Source: Rhodocyclaceae bacterium (lineage in GTDB: Bacteria; Pseudomonadota; Gammaproteobacteria; Burkholderiales; Rhodocyclaceae). Taken from it: a stretch of DNA of 64,000 bases. The position numbers and the translations under genes were made by a program. The notes below the pieces were generated by a model that saw only the letters and a program-made list of their open reading frames with translations, was not told where the DNA came from and did no database searches. Where the stretch lies: positions 1 to 64,000 of the forward strand of contig JAGWTC010000001.1 in assembly GCA_028869135.1 (NCBI GenBank), given 5' to 3'. The stretch's first letter is position 1, and every line of letters starts with the position of its first letter. This document shows positions 34,962 to 45,781 of this stretch, in pieces.

Positions 34962-35751
34962 CGACTTTGTTGACCGGCACTGCGGGAGCGGCGACACACG
35001 TGCTTTCGAGTTGTTCGCTGGTGCGACCAAAACGCCGTTCACGCTTGCGGAAGGACTGGATGGCCAGATCGAGCGCCGCTGAATCGAACTCGGGCCAGAG
35101 CAGATCGGTAAAGAAGAGCTCGGTATAGGCCAGTTGCCAGAGCAGGAAATTACTGACGCGCTGCTCGCCGCCGGTGCGGATGAAGAGATCCGGCTCGGGC
35201 GCATGCGCCATGACCGAATAGGCAGCGAGATCGGCTTCGCTGTATTGTCCGGCCTTTTCGGGCGCGGCCACGGCCAGCCTGTTCATCGCCTGCATGATGT
35301 CCCAGCGCCCGCCGTAATTGGCGGCGACGGTCAGCGTCAAGGTGTCGTTGGCGGCGGTCAGCGCCTCGGCTTCGGCAATCGCCTGCCGCAACTCGGGATC
35401 GAAACGTTCAAGATCGCCGACGATACGGAGACGAACGCCGGCCTTGTTGAGCTTGACGGCTTCATTCTTCAGTGACTTGACGAAGAGTCCCATCAGGAAA
35501 CTCACCTCTTCGACCGGTCGCCGCCAGTTTTCCGAGCTGAAAGCGAATAGCGTCAGGTAGGAAATGCCGCGTTCGATGCAGGCTGCGACCGTCCCGCGCA
35601 CCGCCTCGACGCCGCGCACGTGGCCGGCGACGCGGGGCATCAGCCGCTTCTTCGCCCAGCGTCCGTTGCCGTCCATGATGATGGCAACGTGCTCCGGCAT
35701 GTCGCCGGATTGCGGAATGTCCTTGGTGGAGCTACGGAAGAGGCGTCGCAT
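34954..35751 (-). CDS. uppS: Isoprenyl transferase (undecaprenyl diphosphate synthase)
   Basis: Makes the C55 lipid carrier for cell wall synthesis. 265 residues with the substrate motif [13 protein letters not shown] and the C-terminal [20 protein letters not shown]. The last ~17 residues form a tail beyond the usual end that overlaps cdsA. Confidence 0.95.
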   Translation of the reverse strand: MRRLFRSSTKDIPQSGDMPEHVAIIMDGNGRWAKKRLMPRVAGHVRGVEAVRGTVAACIERGISYLTLFAFSSENWRRPVEEVSFLMGLFVKSLKNEAVKLNKAGVRLRIVGDLERFDPELRQAIAEAEALTAANDTLTLTVAANYGGRWDIMQAMNRLAVAAPEKAGQYSEADLAAYSVMAHAPEPDLFIRTGGEQRVSNFLLWQLAYTELFFTDLLWPEFDSAALDLAIQSFRKRERRFGRTSEQLESTCVAAPAVPVNKVDA

Positions 35752-35783
35752 GGTCGTGGATCTTTCGCGGGATGCGCCGGCGG

Positions 35784-36341
35784 TCAGACCGCCATCAGAT
35801 CCTTTTCCTTTTCGACCAGCAATTTGTCGATTTCGGCCACGGCCTTGTCGGTCAGCTTCTGGATGTCGTCCTGGGCGCGACGCTCATCATCCTCGGAAAT
35901 TTCCTTCTTCTTCAGGCCTTCCTTGAGCGTATTGTTGGCATCGCGGCGCAGATTGCGCACCGACACCTTGGCGGTTTCGCCTTCGCTCTTGACGACCTTG
36001 ATCAGATCGCGGCGACGCTCTTCGGTGAGGATGGGCATCGGCACGCGGATCACATCGCCCTGTGTGGCCGGATTCAGGCCCAGATCGGCATCGCGAATGG
36101 CCTTCTCGACCTTGGCAACCATGGGCTTCTCCCAGGGCTGCACGCCGATGGTGCGTGCATCGACCAGCGTGATATTGGCGACCTGCGCAATAGGCACCGG
36201 CGAGCCGTAATAGTCGACCTGAACGTGATCGAGCAAGCCGGTATGCGCACGTCCGGTGCGCACCTTGCCGAGGTCGGCCTTCAGGACCTCGATCGACTTG
36301 TTCATCTTCTGTTCGGTGGTTTTCTTGAGATCGGCAATCAT
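35784..36341 (-). CDS. frr: Ribosome recycling factor
   Basis: Splits post-termination ribosomes with EF-G. 185 residues, exact family length, with the conserved [20 protein letters not shown] near the start and [20 protein letters not shown]. Between pyrH and uppS as usual. Confidence 0.96.
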   Translation of the reverse strand: MIADLKKTTEQKMNKSIEVLKADLGKVRTGRAHTGLLDHVQVDYYGSPVPIAQVANITLVDARTIGVQPWEKPMVAKVEKAIRDADLGLNPATQGDVIRVPMPILTEERRRDLIKVVKSEGETAKVSVRNLRRDANNTLKEGLKKKEISEDDERRAQDDIQKLTDKAVAEIDKLLVEKEKDLMAV

Positions 36342-36427
36342 GATTTTCTCTTTGGAAAGCGCTAACCCCTGGCTTTGGGGATATACAAGGGGCTTACCCC
36401 CTGTTTCTCACTTGTTTCTGGTGTTGC

Positions 36428-37141
36428 TCAGCAATAAACCATCGTACCTTCGTCTTCGCCCATGACGACGCGCTTCAGCGCGCCCTCCTTGAAGATGGAG
36501 AATACGTTGATCGGCAATTTCTGGTCGCGGCACAGGGCCAGCGCGGTGGCGTCCATGACCTTGAGGTCGCGGCTGATGGCTTCGTCGAAGCTGACCTTGT
36601 CGTAACGGGTGGCAGTCTTGTCCTTCATCGGGTCGGCGGTATACACGCCATCGACCTTGGTCGCCTTCAGCACGACTTCGGCGCCGATTTCCGCGCCGCG
36701 CAGCGCAGCGGCGGTGTCGGTGGTGAAGAAGGGGTTGCCGGTACCGGCAGCGAACACGACGACGCGGCCTTCTTCAAGGTAGCGCATGGCCTTGCCGCGG
36801 ATATAGGGTTCGATGACCTGCTCGATATTGAGCGCCGACATGACGCGGCTTTCAACGCCGGCATTGCGCATGGCGTCCTGCAGGGCCATGCCGTTCATGA
36901 CGGTGGCCAGCATGCCCATGTAGTCGGCGGTTGCGCGCTCCATGCCGGCGGAAGCGCCGGCCATGCCGCGGAAGATGTTGCCGCCGCCGATCACCACCCC
37001 CACTTCAACGCCCAGCGCAACCACGCCTGCCACTTCCCCGACGATGCGGCTGATCGTCTCGCGATTGATGCCGTAGGCATCGTCGCCCATCAGGGCCTCG
37101 CCGGAAAGCTTGAGAAGGATGCGTTTGTAGGCGGCGGGCAT
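36428..37141 (-). CDS. pyrH: UMP kinase
   Basis: Phosphorylates UMP to UDP. 237 residues with [13 protein letters not shown] at the N-terminus, the [12 protein letters not shown] nucleotide loop and [19 protein letters not shown]. The 86-base gap to frr and 91-base gap to tsf each contain a small hairpin. Confidence 0.96.
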   Translation of the reverse strand: MPAAYKRILLKLSGEALMGDDAYGINRETISRIVGEVAGVVALGVEVGVVIGGGNIFRGMAGASAGMERATADYMGMLATVMNGMALQDAMRNAGVESRVMSALNIEQVIEPYIRGKAMRYLEEGRVVVFAAGTGNPFFTTDTAAALRGAEIGAEVVLKATKVDGVYTADPMKDKTATRYDKVSFDEAISRDLKVMDATALALCRDQKLPINVFSIFKEGALKRVVMGEDEGTMVYC

Positions 37142-37194
37142 AGGCAGAACCTCGGGATGAATTAGTGGAGCATAACGCGTGCAAACGGCAAAGG

Positions 37195-37224
37195 TACGGC
37201 AAGGAGGACACCCTCCTTGCCGTA
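37195..37224 (-). terminator. 13-bp perfect hairpin between tsf and pyrH
   Basis: Arms TACGGCAAGGAGG (37195-37207) and CCTCCTTGCCGTA (37212-37224) with a 4-nt loop. No T run follows on the minus strand, so it more likely attenuates transcription or marks an RNA processing site between tsf and pyrH. Confidence 0.5.
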
Positions 37225-37232
37225 TTTACAGC

Positions 37233-38138
37233 TTAACGTGCGGCAGCGGCGGCGGCAGCGGCTTGCTGTTCGGCCACTTCGGCAGCGAAGTCGGTGACCT
37301 TCTTCTCGATGCCTTCGCCGACGACGTACAGCGTGAAGCTGGCAACGCTGGCGCCCTTGGCCTTCAGCAGTTGCTCAACGGTTTGCTTGCCGTCTTCGGC
37401 CTTGACGAACACCTGGCTCAGCAGGGTCACGTCCTTGAGGTACTTCTGCACGGTGCCTTCGGCGATCTTTTCCAGCATGGCTTCGGGCTTGCCAGACTCG
37501 CGCGCCTTTTCGATGGCGATACGACGCTCGCTGTCGAGCAGTTCGGCCGGCACGCCGGAAGCGTCCAGCGACTTCGGCTTGGACGCAGCGATATGCATGG
37601 CCAGATCCTTGGCCAGTTGCTCATCGCCGCCGACCAGGTCGATCAGCACGCCGACCTTGGCGCCGCCGTGGATGTAGGACTGCAGCTTGCCCTGGGCAGC
37701 AGCACGAACAAAGCGGCGCAGGCTCATGTTCTCGCCGATCTTGCCGACCAGCGCGGAGCGGGTCGATTCGACGGTACCTTCGCCCATCGGCAGCGCCGAC
37801 AGTGCGGCGATGTCGGCCGGATTCTTTTCGGCAACCAGGCGGGCAGCGTCGGCGGCCAGCTTCAGGAAGTCGTCGTTCTTGGCAACGAAGTCGGTTTCCG
37901 AGTTGATTTCCAGGATGCTGCCGGTCTTGCCGTCGGCGCTGATGTGGATGGACACGACGCCTTCGGCGGCCACGCGAGCGGCAGCCTTGGTGGCCTTGTT
38001 GCCCAGCTTGACGCGCAGGATCTCCTCGGCACGGGCCATGTCGCCGGCGGCCTCGGTGAGCGCCTTCTTGCATTCCATCATCGGCGCGTCGGTCTTTTCG
38101 CGCAGTTCCTTGACCATGCCTGCGGTGATTTCAGCCAT
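37233..38138 (-). CDS. tsf: Elongation factor Ts
   Basis: Guanine nucleotide exchange factor of EF-Tu. 301 residues. UBA-like N-terminus ([19 protein letters not shown]), then the signature [19 protein letters not shown]. Ends in an alanine-rich tail. Confidence 0.96.
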   Translation of the reverse strand: MAEITAGMVKELREKTDAPMMECKKALTEAAGDMARAEEILRVKLGNKATKAAARVAAEGVVSIHISADGKTGSILEINSETDFVAKNDDFLKLAADAARLVAEKNPADIAALSALPMGEGTVESTRSALVGKIGENMSLRRFVRAAAQGKLQSYIHGGAKVGVLIDLVGGDEQLAKDLAMHIAASKPKSLDASGVPAELLDSERRIAIEKARESGKPEAMLEKIAEGTVQKYLKDVTLLSQVFVKAEDGKQTVEQLLKAKGASVASFTLYVVGEGIEKKVTDFAAEVAEQQAAAAAAAAR

Positions 38139-38299
38139 TTCCTTACTCCGTTATCTAAATGTGATGGTTCAATCCTTGCACCGGCCGCCACAACGTCATC
38201 GCGTCATAAAAAACACGACATCGCGACACCCTGCAAAGAACAGCCGGGACACAACAGCGCCGTTGGCACTGCCGCTCCCGGCTTGGTCTTCTTATGCAT

Positions 38300-38318
38300 C
38301 CGCCGGCAACGCCGGCGG
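38300..38318 (-). terminator. Small GC hairpin between rpsB and tsf
   Basis: CCGCCGGC-AAC-GCCGGCGG, eight perfect pairs, lies 15 bases after the rpsB stop within a 195-base rpsB-tsf spacer. No T run follows. Partial termination between rpsB and tsf is known in other bacteria and is possible here. Confidence 0.4.
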
Positions 38319-38333
38319 ACCGAGCTGAATGAC

Positions 38334-39086
38334 TTACTCGGCTGCAGTTTCTTCGACTTCAACGAACTCGTCTTCGCCAGCCAGTTGCTGCACGATTTCG
38401 TTGAGCGAATTGTTCTTGCCTTCCAGAACGGCATCGGCCACGCCACGGGCGTAGAGACGGATGGCGCGGCTGGAGTCGTCATTGCCCGGAATGACATAAT
38501 CAACGCCTTCAGGCGAGTGGTTGGTATCAACCACGCCGATGACCGGGATACCCAGCTTGCCGGCTTCGGTCACGGCGATCTTGTGATAGCCGACGTCGAC
38601 GACGAAGATGGCATCGGGCAGGCCGCCCATGTCCTTGATGCCGCCGATGGACTTCTGCAGCTTTTCGAGTTCGCGCGACAGGGTCAGCGCTTCCTTCTTG
38701 GACAGACGCTCGGTCGAGCCGTCTTCCATCATCTGCTCGATGTCCTTGAGGCGCTTGATCGAGGTCTTGACGGTCTTGAAGTTGGTCAGCATACCGCCGA
38801 GCCAACGCTCATCAACGTAGGGCATGCCAGCGCGCTGGGCTTCTTCGGCGATGATCTCGCGAGCCTGACGCTTGGTGCTGACAAACAGGATGGTGCCCTT
38901 CTTGGCGGCCAGCTTGCGGGCGAATGCCATCGCCTCGTTGTACTTGACCAGGGTCTTTTCCAGGTTGACGATGTGAATCTTGTTGCGATGGCCGAAAATG
39001 TATTGGGCCATCTTGGGGTTCCAGAAGCGGGTCTGGTGGCCGAAATGGACACCGGCTTCCAGCATTTGACGCATGGTTGCAGACAT
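38334..39086 (-). CDS. rpsB: 30S ribosomal protein S2
   Basis: 250 residues from [20 protein letters not shown]. Conserved blocks [39 protein letters not shown] and [16 protein letters not shown]. Acidic C-terminal tail. First gene of the macro-operon. Confidence 0.97.
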   Translation of the reverse strand: MSATMRQMLEAGVHFGHQTRFWNPKMAQYIFGHRNKIHIVNLEKTLVKYNEAMAFARKLAAKKGTILFVSTKRQAREIIAEEAQRAGMPYVDERWLGGMLTNFKTVKTSIKRLKDIEQMMEDGSTERLSKKEALTLSRELEKLQKSIGGIKDMGGLPDAIFVVDVGYHKIAVTEAGKLGIPVIGVVDTNHSPEGVDYVIPGNDDSSRAIRLYARGVADAVLEGKNNSLNEIVQQLAGEDEFVEVEETAAE

Positions 39087-39131
39087 GTGAATCTCCGAAC
39101 AGGGTTGTATCCGCCGCTCAGCCGTGCTGCC

Positions 39132-39171
39132 CTGCAAAGCCCACACCGTTTAGTGGTGCGGCTCACTGCAG
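39132..39171 (-). promoter_or_regulatory. Structured leader of rpsB
   Basis: In the minus-strand leader CTGCA...TGCAG arms enclose an inner stem with CACCAC-loop-GTGTGG, forming one nested hairpin about 45 bases before the rpsB start. S2 is known to be autoregulated through its leader in other bacteria; whether this structure is that element is not shown. Confidence 0.4.
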
Positions 39172-39231
39172 GCCACCCTATCGGCGCCGAGCGTGTGAAT
39201 TTTGCCCGGGACCATCCCGAGCAATCCCAAG

Positions 39232-39237
39232 ATTATA
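39232..39237 (-). promoter_or_regulatory. -10 element of the rpsB promoter
   Basis: A perfect TATAAT on the minus strand (GCGTATAATC), about 145 bases before rpsB. A TTGTCT at 39262-39257 would be a -35 with a long 19-base spacer. Confidence 0.5.
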
Positions 39238-39379
39238 CGCTGAAACCGGCGCTGCAGACAAGACCGCATTGCGTTTTTCCGCCTTGTTGTCAGCGCCTTC
39301 GGCTCCCTTCCTCAAGCTGAAAAGCCCGGCCGGACGGGGTAGAATGGCAGATACCCTGCATTGCAATACCAATACAAAA

Positions 39380-40189
39380 ATGAGCGTCGTCATCAAAACC
39401 CCCGAACAGATCGAGAAAATGCGAGTCGCCTGCCGGCTTGCCAGCGAAGTTCTTGATTACATTGATCCCTTCATCAAGCCCGGTGTGACCACCGCCGAGC
39501 TGGATCGCCTCTGCCACGAATACATGGTGAATGTGCAGGGCACGATTCCGGCCCCGCTCAACTATTGCCCACCCGGCTATACGCCTTATCCCAAGGCCAT
39601 CTGCACCTCGGTTAATCATGTCGTTTGCCACGGCATTCCCAACGAGCGGCCGCTCAAGAAGGGCGACGTGGTCAATCTCGACATCACCGTGATCAAGGAC
39701 GGCTGGCATGGCGACACCAGTCGCATGTTCATCGTCGGCGGCGAAACCACCATCCTGGCCAAGCGGCTGGCGCAGATCACTTTTGAATGCATGTGGCTGG
39801 GCATCGACAAGGTCCGCCCCGGCGCACGCCTCGGCGACATCGGCCATGTCATCCAGCAGCACGCTGAAAAAGCGGGCTTCTCCATCGTGCGCGAATTCTG
39901 CGGTCACGGCATCGGCCAGACTTTCCACGAGGAACCTCAGGTCGTCCACTACGGCCGGCCCGGTACCGGCATGGTGCTTGAACCCGGCATGATCTTCACC
40001 ATCGAGCCCATGGTGAATGCTGGCCGCGCCGCGATTTCGGAGCTCTCCGACGGCTGGACCATCGTCACCAAGGACCGCAGCCTGTCGGCCCAATGGGAAC
40101 ATACGGTGGTCGTGACCGAGACTGGCGTCGAGGTGCTCACGATTTCAGCCGGCACCCCGCCCCGCCCGATTTTCCAGCAAGCCGCCTGA
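39380..40189 (+). CDS. map: Methionine aminopeptidase, type I
   Basis: Removes N-terminal methionine. 269 residues from MSVVIKTPEQIEKMRVACRL. Metal-site segments are seen in VVNLDITVIKDGWHGDTSRM, FCGHGIGQTFHEEPQV and MIFTIEPMVN. An upstream open frame continues into the rpsB leader but has no supporting start. A TAGAAT hexamer lies at 39340-39345. Divergent from rpsB, the usual arrangement. Confidence 0.95.
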   Translation: MSVVIKTPEQIEKMRVACRLASEVLDYIDPFIKPGVTTAELDRLCHEYMVNVQGTIPAPLNYCPPGYTPYPKAICTSVNHVVCHGIPNERPLKKGDVVNLDITVIKDGWHGDTSRMFIVGGETTILAKRLAQITFECMWLGIDKVRPGARLGDIGHVIQQHAEKAGFSIVREFCGHGIGQTFHEEPQVVHYGRPGTGMVLEPGMIFTIEPMVNAGRAAISELSDGWTIVTKDRSLSAQWEHTVVVTETGVEVLTISAGTPPRPIFQQAA

Positions 40190-40217
40190 TCACCCGGCCG
40201 GACCGAGGGCAGCCAGC

Positions 40218-42803
40218 ATGACCCAGTCTGTCAGCGCCCCCGCCGGCCCTCCCGACCTGGTCAAACAGCTACGCACCGAGCTGCAATCGAAGCAGCAGGC
40301 ACTGCGCGGGCAATACGAGAGCAGCGGCAATGCCCGCGCCATGCTGCATGGCCGGAGCCGCCTGGTAGACGGCGTCCTGCAGCAACTCTGGCGTGCCGCC
40401 GCCCTGCCGTCCGGCTATGCGCTCGTCGCCGTGGGCGGCTACGGCCGCGGCGAGCTTTATCCGAGTTCGGACGTCGACGTCCTGATACTCGCCCCCGATG
40501 ACGCCACGCCCGAGAGCGATCCGGCCGTCGAGCACCTGGTCGGGCAGTTCTGGGACGTCGGCCTCGAAATCGGTCACAGCGTACGCACCGTCGCCGACTG
40601 CCTGCAGGAAGCCGCCGCCGACATCACCGTCCAGACCACGCTGCTCGAAGCACGCTTTCTTGCCGGCAGCCGCAAGCGCTTCAATCTTTTCAGCGCCGCC
40701 TACGCTGCCGCACTGAGTCCTGTCGACTTTTTCAAGGCCAAGCAGCTTGAGCAAGCCGAGCGCTACGCGCGCCACAACGACACGCCCTACAGTCTGGAAC
40801 CCAATTGCAAGGAAAGCCCGGGCGGCCTGCGCGACCTGCATGTCATCCTGTGGACCGCGCGCGCCGCCGGCCTTGGCAGGACATGGGCCGAACTCAGGAA
40901 AAGCGGGCTGCTCGACGACGCCGAGATGCGCCTCCTGATGCGCGCAGAAACCTTTCTGCGCCATACGCGTATCCGCCTGCACTACCTTGCCCGGCGCCGC
41001 GAAGAAAAACTCATGTTCGACCATCAGGAAGCACTGGCGGCGGCCTTCAGACTGGAGCGCACGCCGTCGAAGCGCGCATCCGAAGTCGTCATGCAGCGCT
41101 ATTACCAGAACGCCAAGCTGGTCATGCAGCTCAATCTGGTCGTGCTGCAGAACCTCGGCAGCCGCCTGCTGCCGAACCGCGACGACCTGCCGCGCCTGAT
41201 CGACGAAAACTTCAGGATCACGCGCGAACTCATCGACGCGCCCGACCTGAGCATTTTCGAACGGGAGCCCGGCAGCCTGCTGCGCATTTTCCGTCACCTG
41301 CAGGATTACCCGGAGATCAAGGGCATTACGGCGCGGACGCTGGAAGCCCTGTGGCTGAATCGCCGCCGCATTGATGCGAAGTTCCGCCGCGACCCGGCCA
41401 ACCGCGCGCTATTCATGGAGATATTCAAGCATGAACGACCGGTTGCGACGCTGCAGCGCATGAACCAGTTCGACATCCTCGGCCAGTACCTGCCGGCCTT
41501 CGGCAAGGTCGTCGGCCAGATGCAGCACGATCTCTTCCACGTCTACACCGTGGACCAGCACATCATGCAGGTCGTGCGCAACCTGCGCAACTTCGTGCTG
41601 CCGGAGTGCGCCCACGAATACCCGTTCTGCACCCGCCTGGCGTTGGCGTTCGAGGACTACTGGCTGCTTTACCTGGCTGCCCTCTTCCACGACATCGCCA
41701 AGGGTCGTGGCGGCGACCACTCCAGGCTGGGCATGAGCGACGCGCGTGTGTTCTGCCGCAATCACGGTCTGTCGAAGGCGGACACTCAGCTCATTGTCTT
41801 CCTTGTCGAACAGCATCTGACCATGTCGACAGTCGCCCAGAAACAGGATCTTGGCGACCCCGAGGTCATCGGCCACTTTGCCGGCATCGTCAAGGACGAG
41901 CGCCACCTGACCGCCCTTTATCTGCTGACCGTCTGCGATATTCGCGGCACCAGCCCGAAAGTGTGGAATGCCTGGAAAGGCAAGCTGCTGGAAGACCTTT
42001 ACCGCGCCACGCTGCACTTGCTGCGCGGCGAAGCGGCGCCGATTTGCGGCACCCAGGAGCAGCGCCAGGAAGAGGCGCGCGAAATCATGCGCTACATGGG
42101 TTTGCGTCCCGATGTCGAGAAGGCGTTCTGGCAACAGCTCGACACCGTCTATTTTCTGCGCCACGACGCACAGGACATCGCCTTGCACGCCCGCGTGCTG
42201 CATAGCCGCTGGGACAGCGACAAGACCATCGCCGTCGCCCGCCTCAACCCGATCGGTGAAGGGCTGCAGGTCATGGTCTACACGCGCAACCAGTCCGAGC
42301 TTTTCGCCCGCCTGTGCGGCTTCTTCGCCCGCCTCGGCTACAGCATCGCCGACGCCAGGATCTACACCACCCGACATGGTTACGCGCTGGACAGTTTTGT
42401 CCTGCTGGACCCCAGCAATCAGTTGCCCTATCGCGACATGATCTCGCTGATCGAACACGATCTGGTCGAGCTGCTCGACGATCAGAAGACGGCCGCCACC
42501 CCGCCGCCCGGCTCGCGCATTTCCCGTCAGGTCAAACATTTCCCCGTCACCCCGGAGATCAGCATCCGCCCCGACGAGCGCGGCAATCACTACCTGATGT
42601 CAGTCATGGCGGCCGACCGCCCCGGCCTGCTCTACGCCATGAGCATGGTGCTGGCCCGACATAATGTTTCCGTCCATACCGCCAAGATCAATACGCTGGG
42701 CGAGCGCGTTGAAGACACCTTCCTTGTCAGCGGCAGCGAATTGAGCCAGCCCGCCACGCTGGTGAGAATCGAGCAGGAACTGCTCGCCGCCATCCAGCTT
42801 TAA
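40218..42803 (+). CDS. glnD: Bifunctional uridylyltransferase/uridylyl-removing enzyme (PII modification)
   Basis: Senses glutamine and uridylylates or deuridylylates PII. 861 residues. Nucleotidyltransferase domain with GGYGRGELYPSSDVDVLIL (about 73-91), HD domain with H491-D492 (FHDIAKGRGGDHSRLG), and two C-terminal ACT domains (from about 680 and 790). Between map and a WYL regulator. Confidence 0.96.
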   Translation: MTQSVSAPAGPPDLVKQLRTELQSKQQALRGQYESSGNARAMLHGRSRLVDGVLQQLWRAAALPSGYALVAVGGYGRGELYPSSDVDVLILAPDDATPESDPAVEHLVGQFWDVGLEIGHSVRTVADCLQEAAADITVQTTLLEARFLAGSRKRFNLFSAAYAAALSPVDFFKAKQLEQAERYARHNDTPYSLEPNCKESPGGLRDLHVILWTARAAGLGRTWAELRKSGLLDDAEMRLLMRAETFLRHTRIRLHYLARRREEKLMFDHQEALAAAFRLERTPSKRASEVVMQRYYQNAKLVMQLNLVVLQNLGSRLLPNRDDLPRLIDENFRITRELIDAPDLSIFEREPGSLLRIFRHLQDYPEIKGITARTLEALWLNRRRIDAKFRRDPANRALFMEIFKHERPVATLQRMNQFDILGQYLPAFGKVVGQMQHDLFHVYTVDQHIMQVVRNLRNFVLPECAHEYPFCTRLALAFEDYWLLYLAALFHDIAKGRGGDHSRLGMSDARVFCRNHGLSKADTQLIVFLVEQHLTMSTVAQKQDLGDPEVIGHFAGIVKDERHLTALYLLTVCDIRGTSPKVWNAWKGKLLEDLYRATLHLLRGEAAPICGTQEQRQEEAREIMRYMGLRPDVEKAFWQQLDTVYFLRHDAQDIALHARVLHSRWDSDKTIAVARLNPIGEGLQVMVYTRNQSELFARLCGFFARLGYSIADARIYTTRHGYALDSFVLLDPSNQLPYRDMISLIEHDLVELLDDQKTAATPPPGSRISRQVKHFPVTPEISIRPDERGNHYLMSVMAADRPGLLYAMSMVLARHNVSVHTAKINTLGERVEDTFLVSGSELSQPATLVRIEQELLAAIQL

Positions 42804-42820
42804 ACCGTTCGCGGGCCTCC

Positions 42821-43825
42821 ATGAACCAGACTGAACGTTTCTACAAGATCGAGCAAATTCTGCACGACCGCCGCGTCGCCAGCTTTATTGAACTTCAAGA
42901 AGAGCTTGAAGTTTCGCGTGCAACCCTAAAGAGGGACTTGCAATTTTTGCGCGACCGCCTGAATGCACCCATCGTTTACGACCGCGAAGCCAACGGCTAC
43001 CGCTTCGATGTGCCGGACCGCTATGCACCCCGCCATCAGCTGCCTGGTCTCTGGTTCAACGCTTCGGAAATTCACGCGCTGCTGATGATGCAGCAACTGC
43101 TGGAGGAGGTTCAGCCCGGCCTGCTCGGCCCCCACATCGCGCCGCTGCAGACACGTTTGCAAAGCCTGCTGGGCAGCGTCAGCGACGCCGGCCAGGCCGA
43201 CGCGCCGGCAGAAATCGCCAAGCGGGTCCGCATTCTCCATGCTCAGAAACGCCGGGCCGAGTTGCGCCACTTCGAGTTGATCGCCTCAACCCTGCTCAAG
43301 CGCCGCCGTCTCAAGATTCGCCACTACAACCGCGGCCGCGACGAGGAAAGCGAGCGGGAAATCTCGCCGCAGCGCCTCGTGCACTATCGCGACAACTGGT
43401 ATCTGGACGCCTGGTGTCATTTGCGGCAGGACTTGCGCAGTTTTGCGGTGGACGCGATCCGCAGCGCCGAAATACTCGATGTGCCGGCGGATGAGATCAA
43501 GGAAGACGAGCTGAAGCGGGTGCTGGCCGCCGGCTACGGAATTTTCTCGGGCAGCGAGACCGAATGGGCGACGCTCAAGTTCAAGCCCGAGCAGGCGCGC
43601 TGGGTCACGGAAGAGCAATGGCATCCTCAGCAGCGCACCGAGTTGCTGCAGGACGGCAGTCTGCTGCTGGAACTGCCCTATGCCAATCCGACCGAACTGA
43701 TCATGGATATCCTGCGCTATGGCCCCGGCGTCGAAGTCGTGGCGCCGCCTCAGTTGCGAAGGCAGGTTCAAGACCATCTGAGAAGCGCATTGGCCGTTTA
43801 TGCCGATGCCGAAGGAGATCGCTGA
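42821..43825 (+). CDS. YafY-type transcription regulator with WYL domain
   Basis: 334 residues. N-terminal HTH of DeoR type (VASFIELQEELEVSRATLKR), then a WYL ligand-binding domain near residues 155-230 (HYNRGRDEESEREISPQRLV, then HYRDNWYLDAWCH) and a C-terminal WCX extension. WYL regulators often sense nucleic acid ligands or DNA stress; the target here is unknown. Stop and next start overlap by one base. Confidence 0.87.
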   Translation: MNQTERFYKIEQILHDRRVASFIELQEELEVSRATLKRDLQFLRDRLNAPIVYDREANGYRFDVPDRYAPRHQLPGLWFNASEIHALLMMQQLLEEVQPGLLGPHIAPLQTRLQSLLGSVSDAGQADAPAEIAKRVRILHAQKRRAELRHFELIASTLLKRRRLKIRHYNRGRDEESEREISPQRLVHYRDNWYLDAWCHLRQDLRSFAVDAIRSAEILDVPADEIKEDELKRVLAAGYGIFSGSETEWATLKFKPEQARWVTEEQWHPQQRTELLQDGSLLLELPYANPTELIMDILRYGPGVEVVAPPQLRRQVQDHLRSALAVYADAEGDR

Positions 43826-44349
43826 TGTCACGCATTCTCGCCGCCTGCCTGGCCATGCTGCTGTCGGCCTGCTCCTATCTGCCGCCCAAGGGCATCGAGC
43901 CGGTCAGCCCCTTCGACCTGCAACGCTACCTGGGGCAATGGTACGAGATCGCCCGCCTCGACCATTCCTTCGAGCGCGGCCTGAGCGATATCGGCGCTAC
44001 CTACAGCCTTAACGAAGACGGCAGTGTCAGGGTCCTCAATCGCGGCTATGACATCGAACGCGGCAAATGGAAAGACGCGGTGGGACGCGCGGTCTTTACC
44101 GGAGACACGAACACGGCGGCGCTCAAGGTCTCCTTCTTCGGTCCCTTCTACGGCGGCTATAACGTCATCGCCCTCGACCCCGACTACCGCTGGTCCATGG
44201 TCATGGGCCCCGACCGCAGCTATCTGTGGATACTCAGCCGCGACAAGCGGCTACCCGACAACATTCGGGACATGCTGTTGCAGAAGGCCCGCGCCGCCGG
44301 CGTCGATACCGACAAGCTGATCTGGGTCAGCCACACCCGCGAGCGCTGA
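43825..44349 (+). CDS. blc: Outer membrane lipoprotein, lipocalin family
   Basis: 174 residues. Lipobox LLSAC with lipidated C16, then the lipocalin start YLGQWYEIARLDHSFERG and the YLWILSRDKRLP segment. Binds lipids or lysophospholipids at the outer membrane in relatives. GAAGGAG precedes the start. Its stop directly abuts the convergent def stop. Confidence 0.9.
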   Translation: MSRILAACLAMLLSACSYLPPKGIEPVSPFDLQRYLGQWYEIARLDHSFERGLSDIGATYSLNEDGSVRVLNRGYDIERGKWKDAVGRAVFTGDTNTAALKVSFFGPFYGGYNVIALDPDYRWSMVMGPDRSYLWILSRDKRLPDNIRDMLLQKARAAGVDTDKLIWVSHTRER

Positions 44350-44886
44350 TCAATCGTCGCCGGCCACGCTGCCGTCGGGAAACAGTTCCTCGGTAAAACC
44401 GAACAGACGGAAATCGCGTATCCGCATCGGATAGAGGATGCCGTCGAGATGATCGCACTCGTGCTGGACGACGCGGGCGTGAAAGCCGCTCACCTCGCGT
44501 TCGATCCTGTTGCCGAAAGGGTCGAGGCCGCTATAGCGCAAGCGCGTGAAGCGCGGCACCACGCCGCGCATGCCGGGTACCGACAGGCAGCCTTCCCAGC
44601 CGTCTTCCTCGTCTTCGTCCAAAGGCTCGATGACGGGGTTGATCAGCACGGTATAAGGCACCTCCTCGACATCCGGATAGCGCGGATTCGCCGCAACGCC
44701 AAAGATCACCACGCGCAGATCCACGCCGATCTGAGGCGCGGCAAGGCCGGCGCCGTTGAGATGCGCCATGGTGTCTTCCATGTCGCGAATCAAGGCGTGC
44801 AGTTCGGGCGTATCGAAGCGCGCGACCGGACGGGAAATCCGCAACAGGCGCGGATCACCCATGCGCAGGACAGGACAAACGCTCAT
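44350..44886 (-). CDS. def: Peptide deformylase
   Basis: Removes formyl from nascent proteins. 178 residues with motifs [23 protein letters not shown] and [13 protein letters not shown] (metal Cys and two His). It overlaps the upstream phosphorylase gene by ATGA. The isoform type (a second def beside fmt) cannot be judged from this window. Confidence 0.93.
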   Translation of the reverse strand: MSVCPVLRMGDPRLLRISRPVARFDTPELHALIRDMEDTMAHLNGAGLAAPQIGVDLRVVIFGVAANPRYPDVEEVPYTVLINPVIEPLDEDEEDGWEGCLSVPGMRGVVPRFTRLRYSGLDPFGNRIEREVSGFHARVVQHECDHLDGILYPMRIRDFRLFGFTEELFPDGSVAGDD

Positions 44887-45632
44887 GGGGCGAGATTGGC
44901 GGCGTAATGTTCGAGCACGCGGCGCACGCGCGCCAGCCAGATGCGTTGCACCGCTTCGATATCCTCGAAATGGATGCCGCGCGCCGAGTCGCCTCGCCCC
45001 GCCGCCCAGTTGACCGACAGGCAGACCGCCGCGTAAGCCAGATCGGCCTCGCGGGCCAGCCCCGCCTCCGGCATGCCGGTCATGCCGACGATATCGGCGC
45101 CGTCGCGCTCAAGGCGATTAATCTCCGCAGCAGTTTCCAGGCGCGGGCCTTGCGTGGCCGCATAGACGGCGCCATTGACGACATTCTCACCGGCGGCATG
45201 AAAAATATCGATCAGGCTGCTGCGCAGCTCGCCGTCGTAAGGCTCGGTGAAGTCGCTATGCACCACATGGGCGTCCTGTCCGTCGTAGAAGGTCGAGATG
45301 CGGCCCCAGGTGTAATCGATGATCTGATGAGGCACGATCAGCGTGCCGGGTGGCATGTCGTTGCGAATGGCGCCGACCGAGGCGACGGAAATCACGCGCT
45401 CGGCGCGCGCGCCATGCTTGAGCGCCCAGATATTGGCGCGGTAATTGACCTTGTGGGGCGGAATTGTGTGTCCGTAACCATGGCGGGCCAGAAAAACCAC
45501 GGGTTTACCGCCCAAGGTGCCGAAAGTCAGGGGGCCGGAAGGCTCGCCGAAGGGGGTGCGCACGATTTCGCGGCGCTTGATGTCGAGGTTTGCCAGTTGC
45601 GTCAGGCCGCTACCACCGATAATTGCCAGCAT
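44883..45632 (-). CDS. S-methyl-5'-thioinosine / methylthioadenosine phosphorylase
   Basis: 249 residues of the PNP/MTAP family: [12 protein letters not shown] (phosphate loop), [28 protein letters not shown] and [27 protein letters not shown] holds the base-binding region. In Pseudomonas relatives the substrate is methylthioinosine; which base is used here cannot be decided. Role: purine and methionine salvage. Confidence 0.88.
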   Translation of the reverse strand: MLAIIGGSGLTQLANLDIKRREIVRTPFGEPSGPLTFGTLGGKPVVFLARHGYGHTIPPHKVNYRANIWALKHGARAERVISVASVGAIRNDMPPGTLIVPHQIIDYTWGRISTFYDGQDAHVVHSDFTEPYDGELRSSLIDIFHAAGENVVNGAVYAATQGPRLETAAEINRLERDGADIVGMTGMPEAGLAREADLAYAAVCLSVNWAAGRGDSARGIHFEDIEAVQRIWLARVRRVLEHYAANLAP

Positions 45633-45698
45633 GGAGTGAATTTATGATTGCTAGTTGTTGATTTCATGAAAGTCTAACATGGGCGGGATAGGCTCCCG

Positions 45699-45707
45699 TG
45701 CTAGAAT
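45699..45707 (+). promoter_or_regulatory. Extended -10 promoter of typA
   Basis: TGCTAGAAT is an extended -10 element (TGn plus TAGAAT). No good -35 is seen 17 bases upstream. It lies 75 bases before the typA start. Confidence 0.5.
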
Positions 45708-45781
45708 ATGCGCCCTTCAGCGGTACCCCCATTGCACTGCAGCATCTAATTCGCCCCATCAGGGCTCACCGGATTCCCACC

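Noticed and set aside
23833-39086. Macro-operon rpsB to trmH-like as something novel
   Set aside because: Gene order is standard for betaproteobacteria and gammaproteobacteria; no unexpected insertion was seen.
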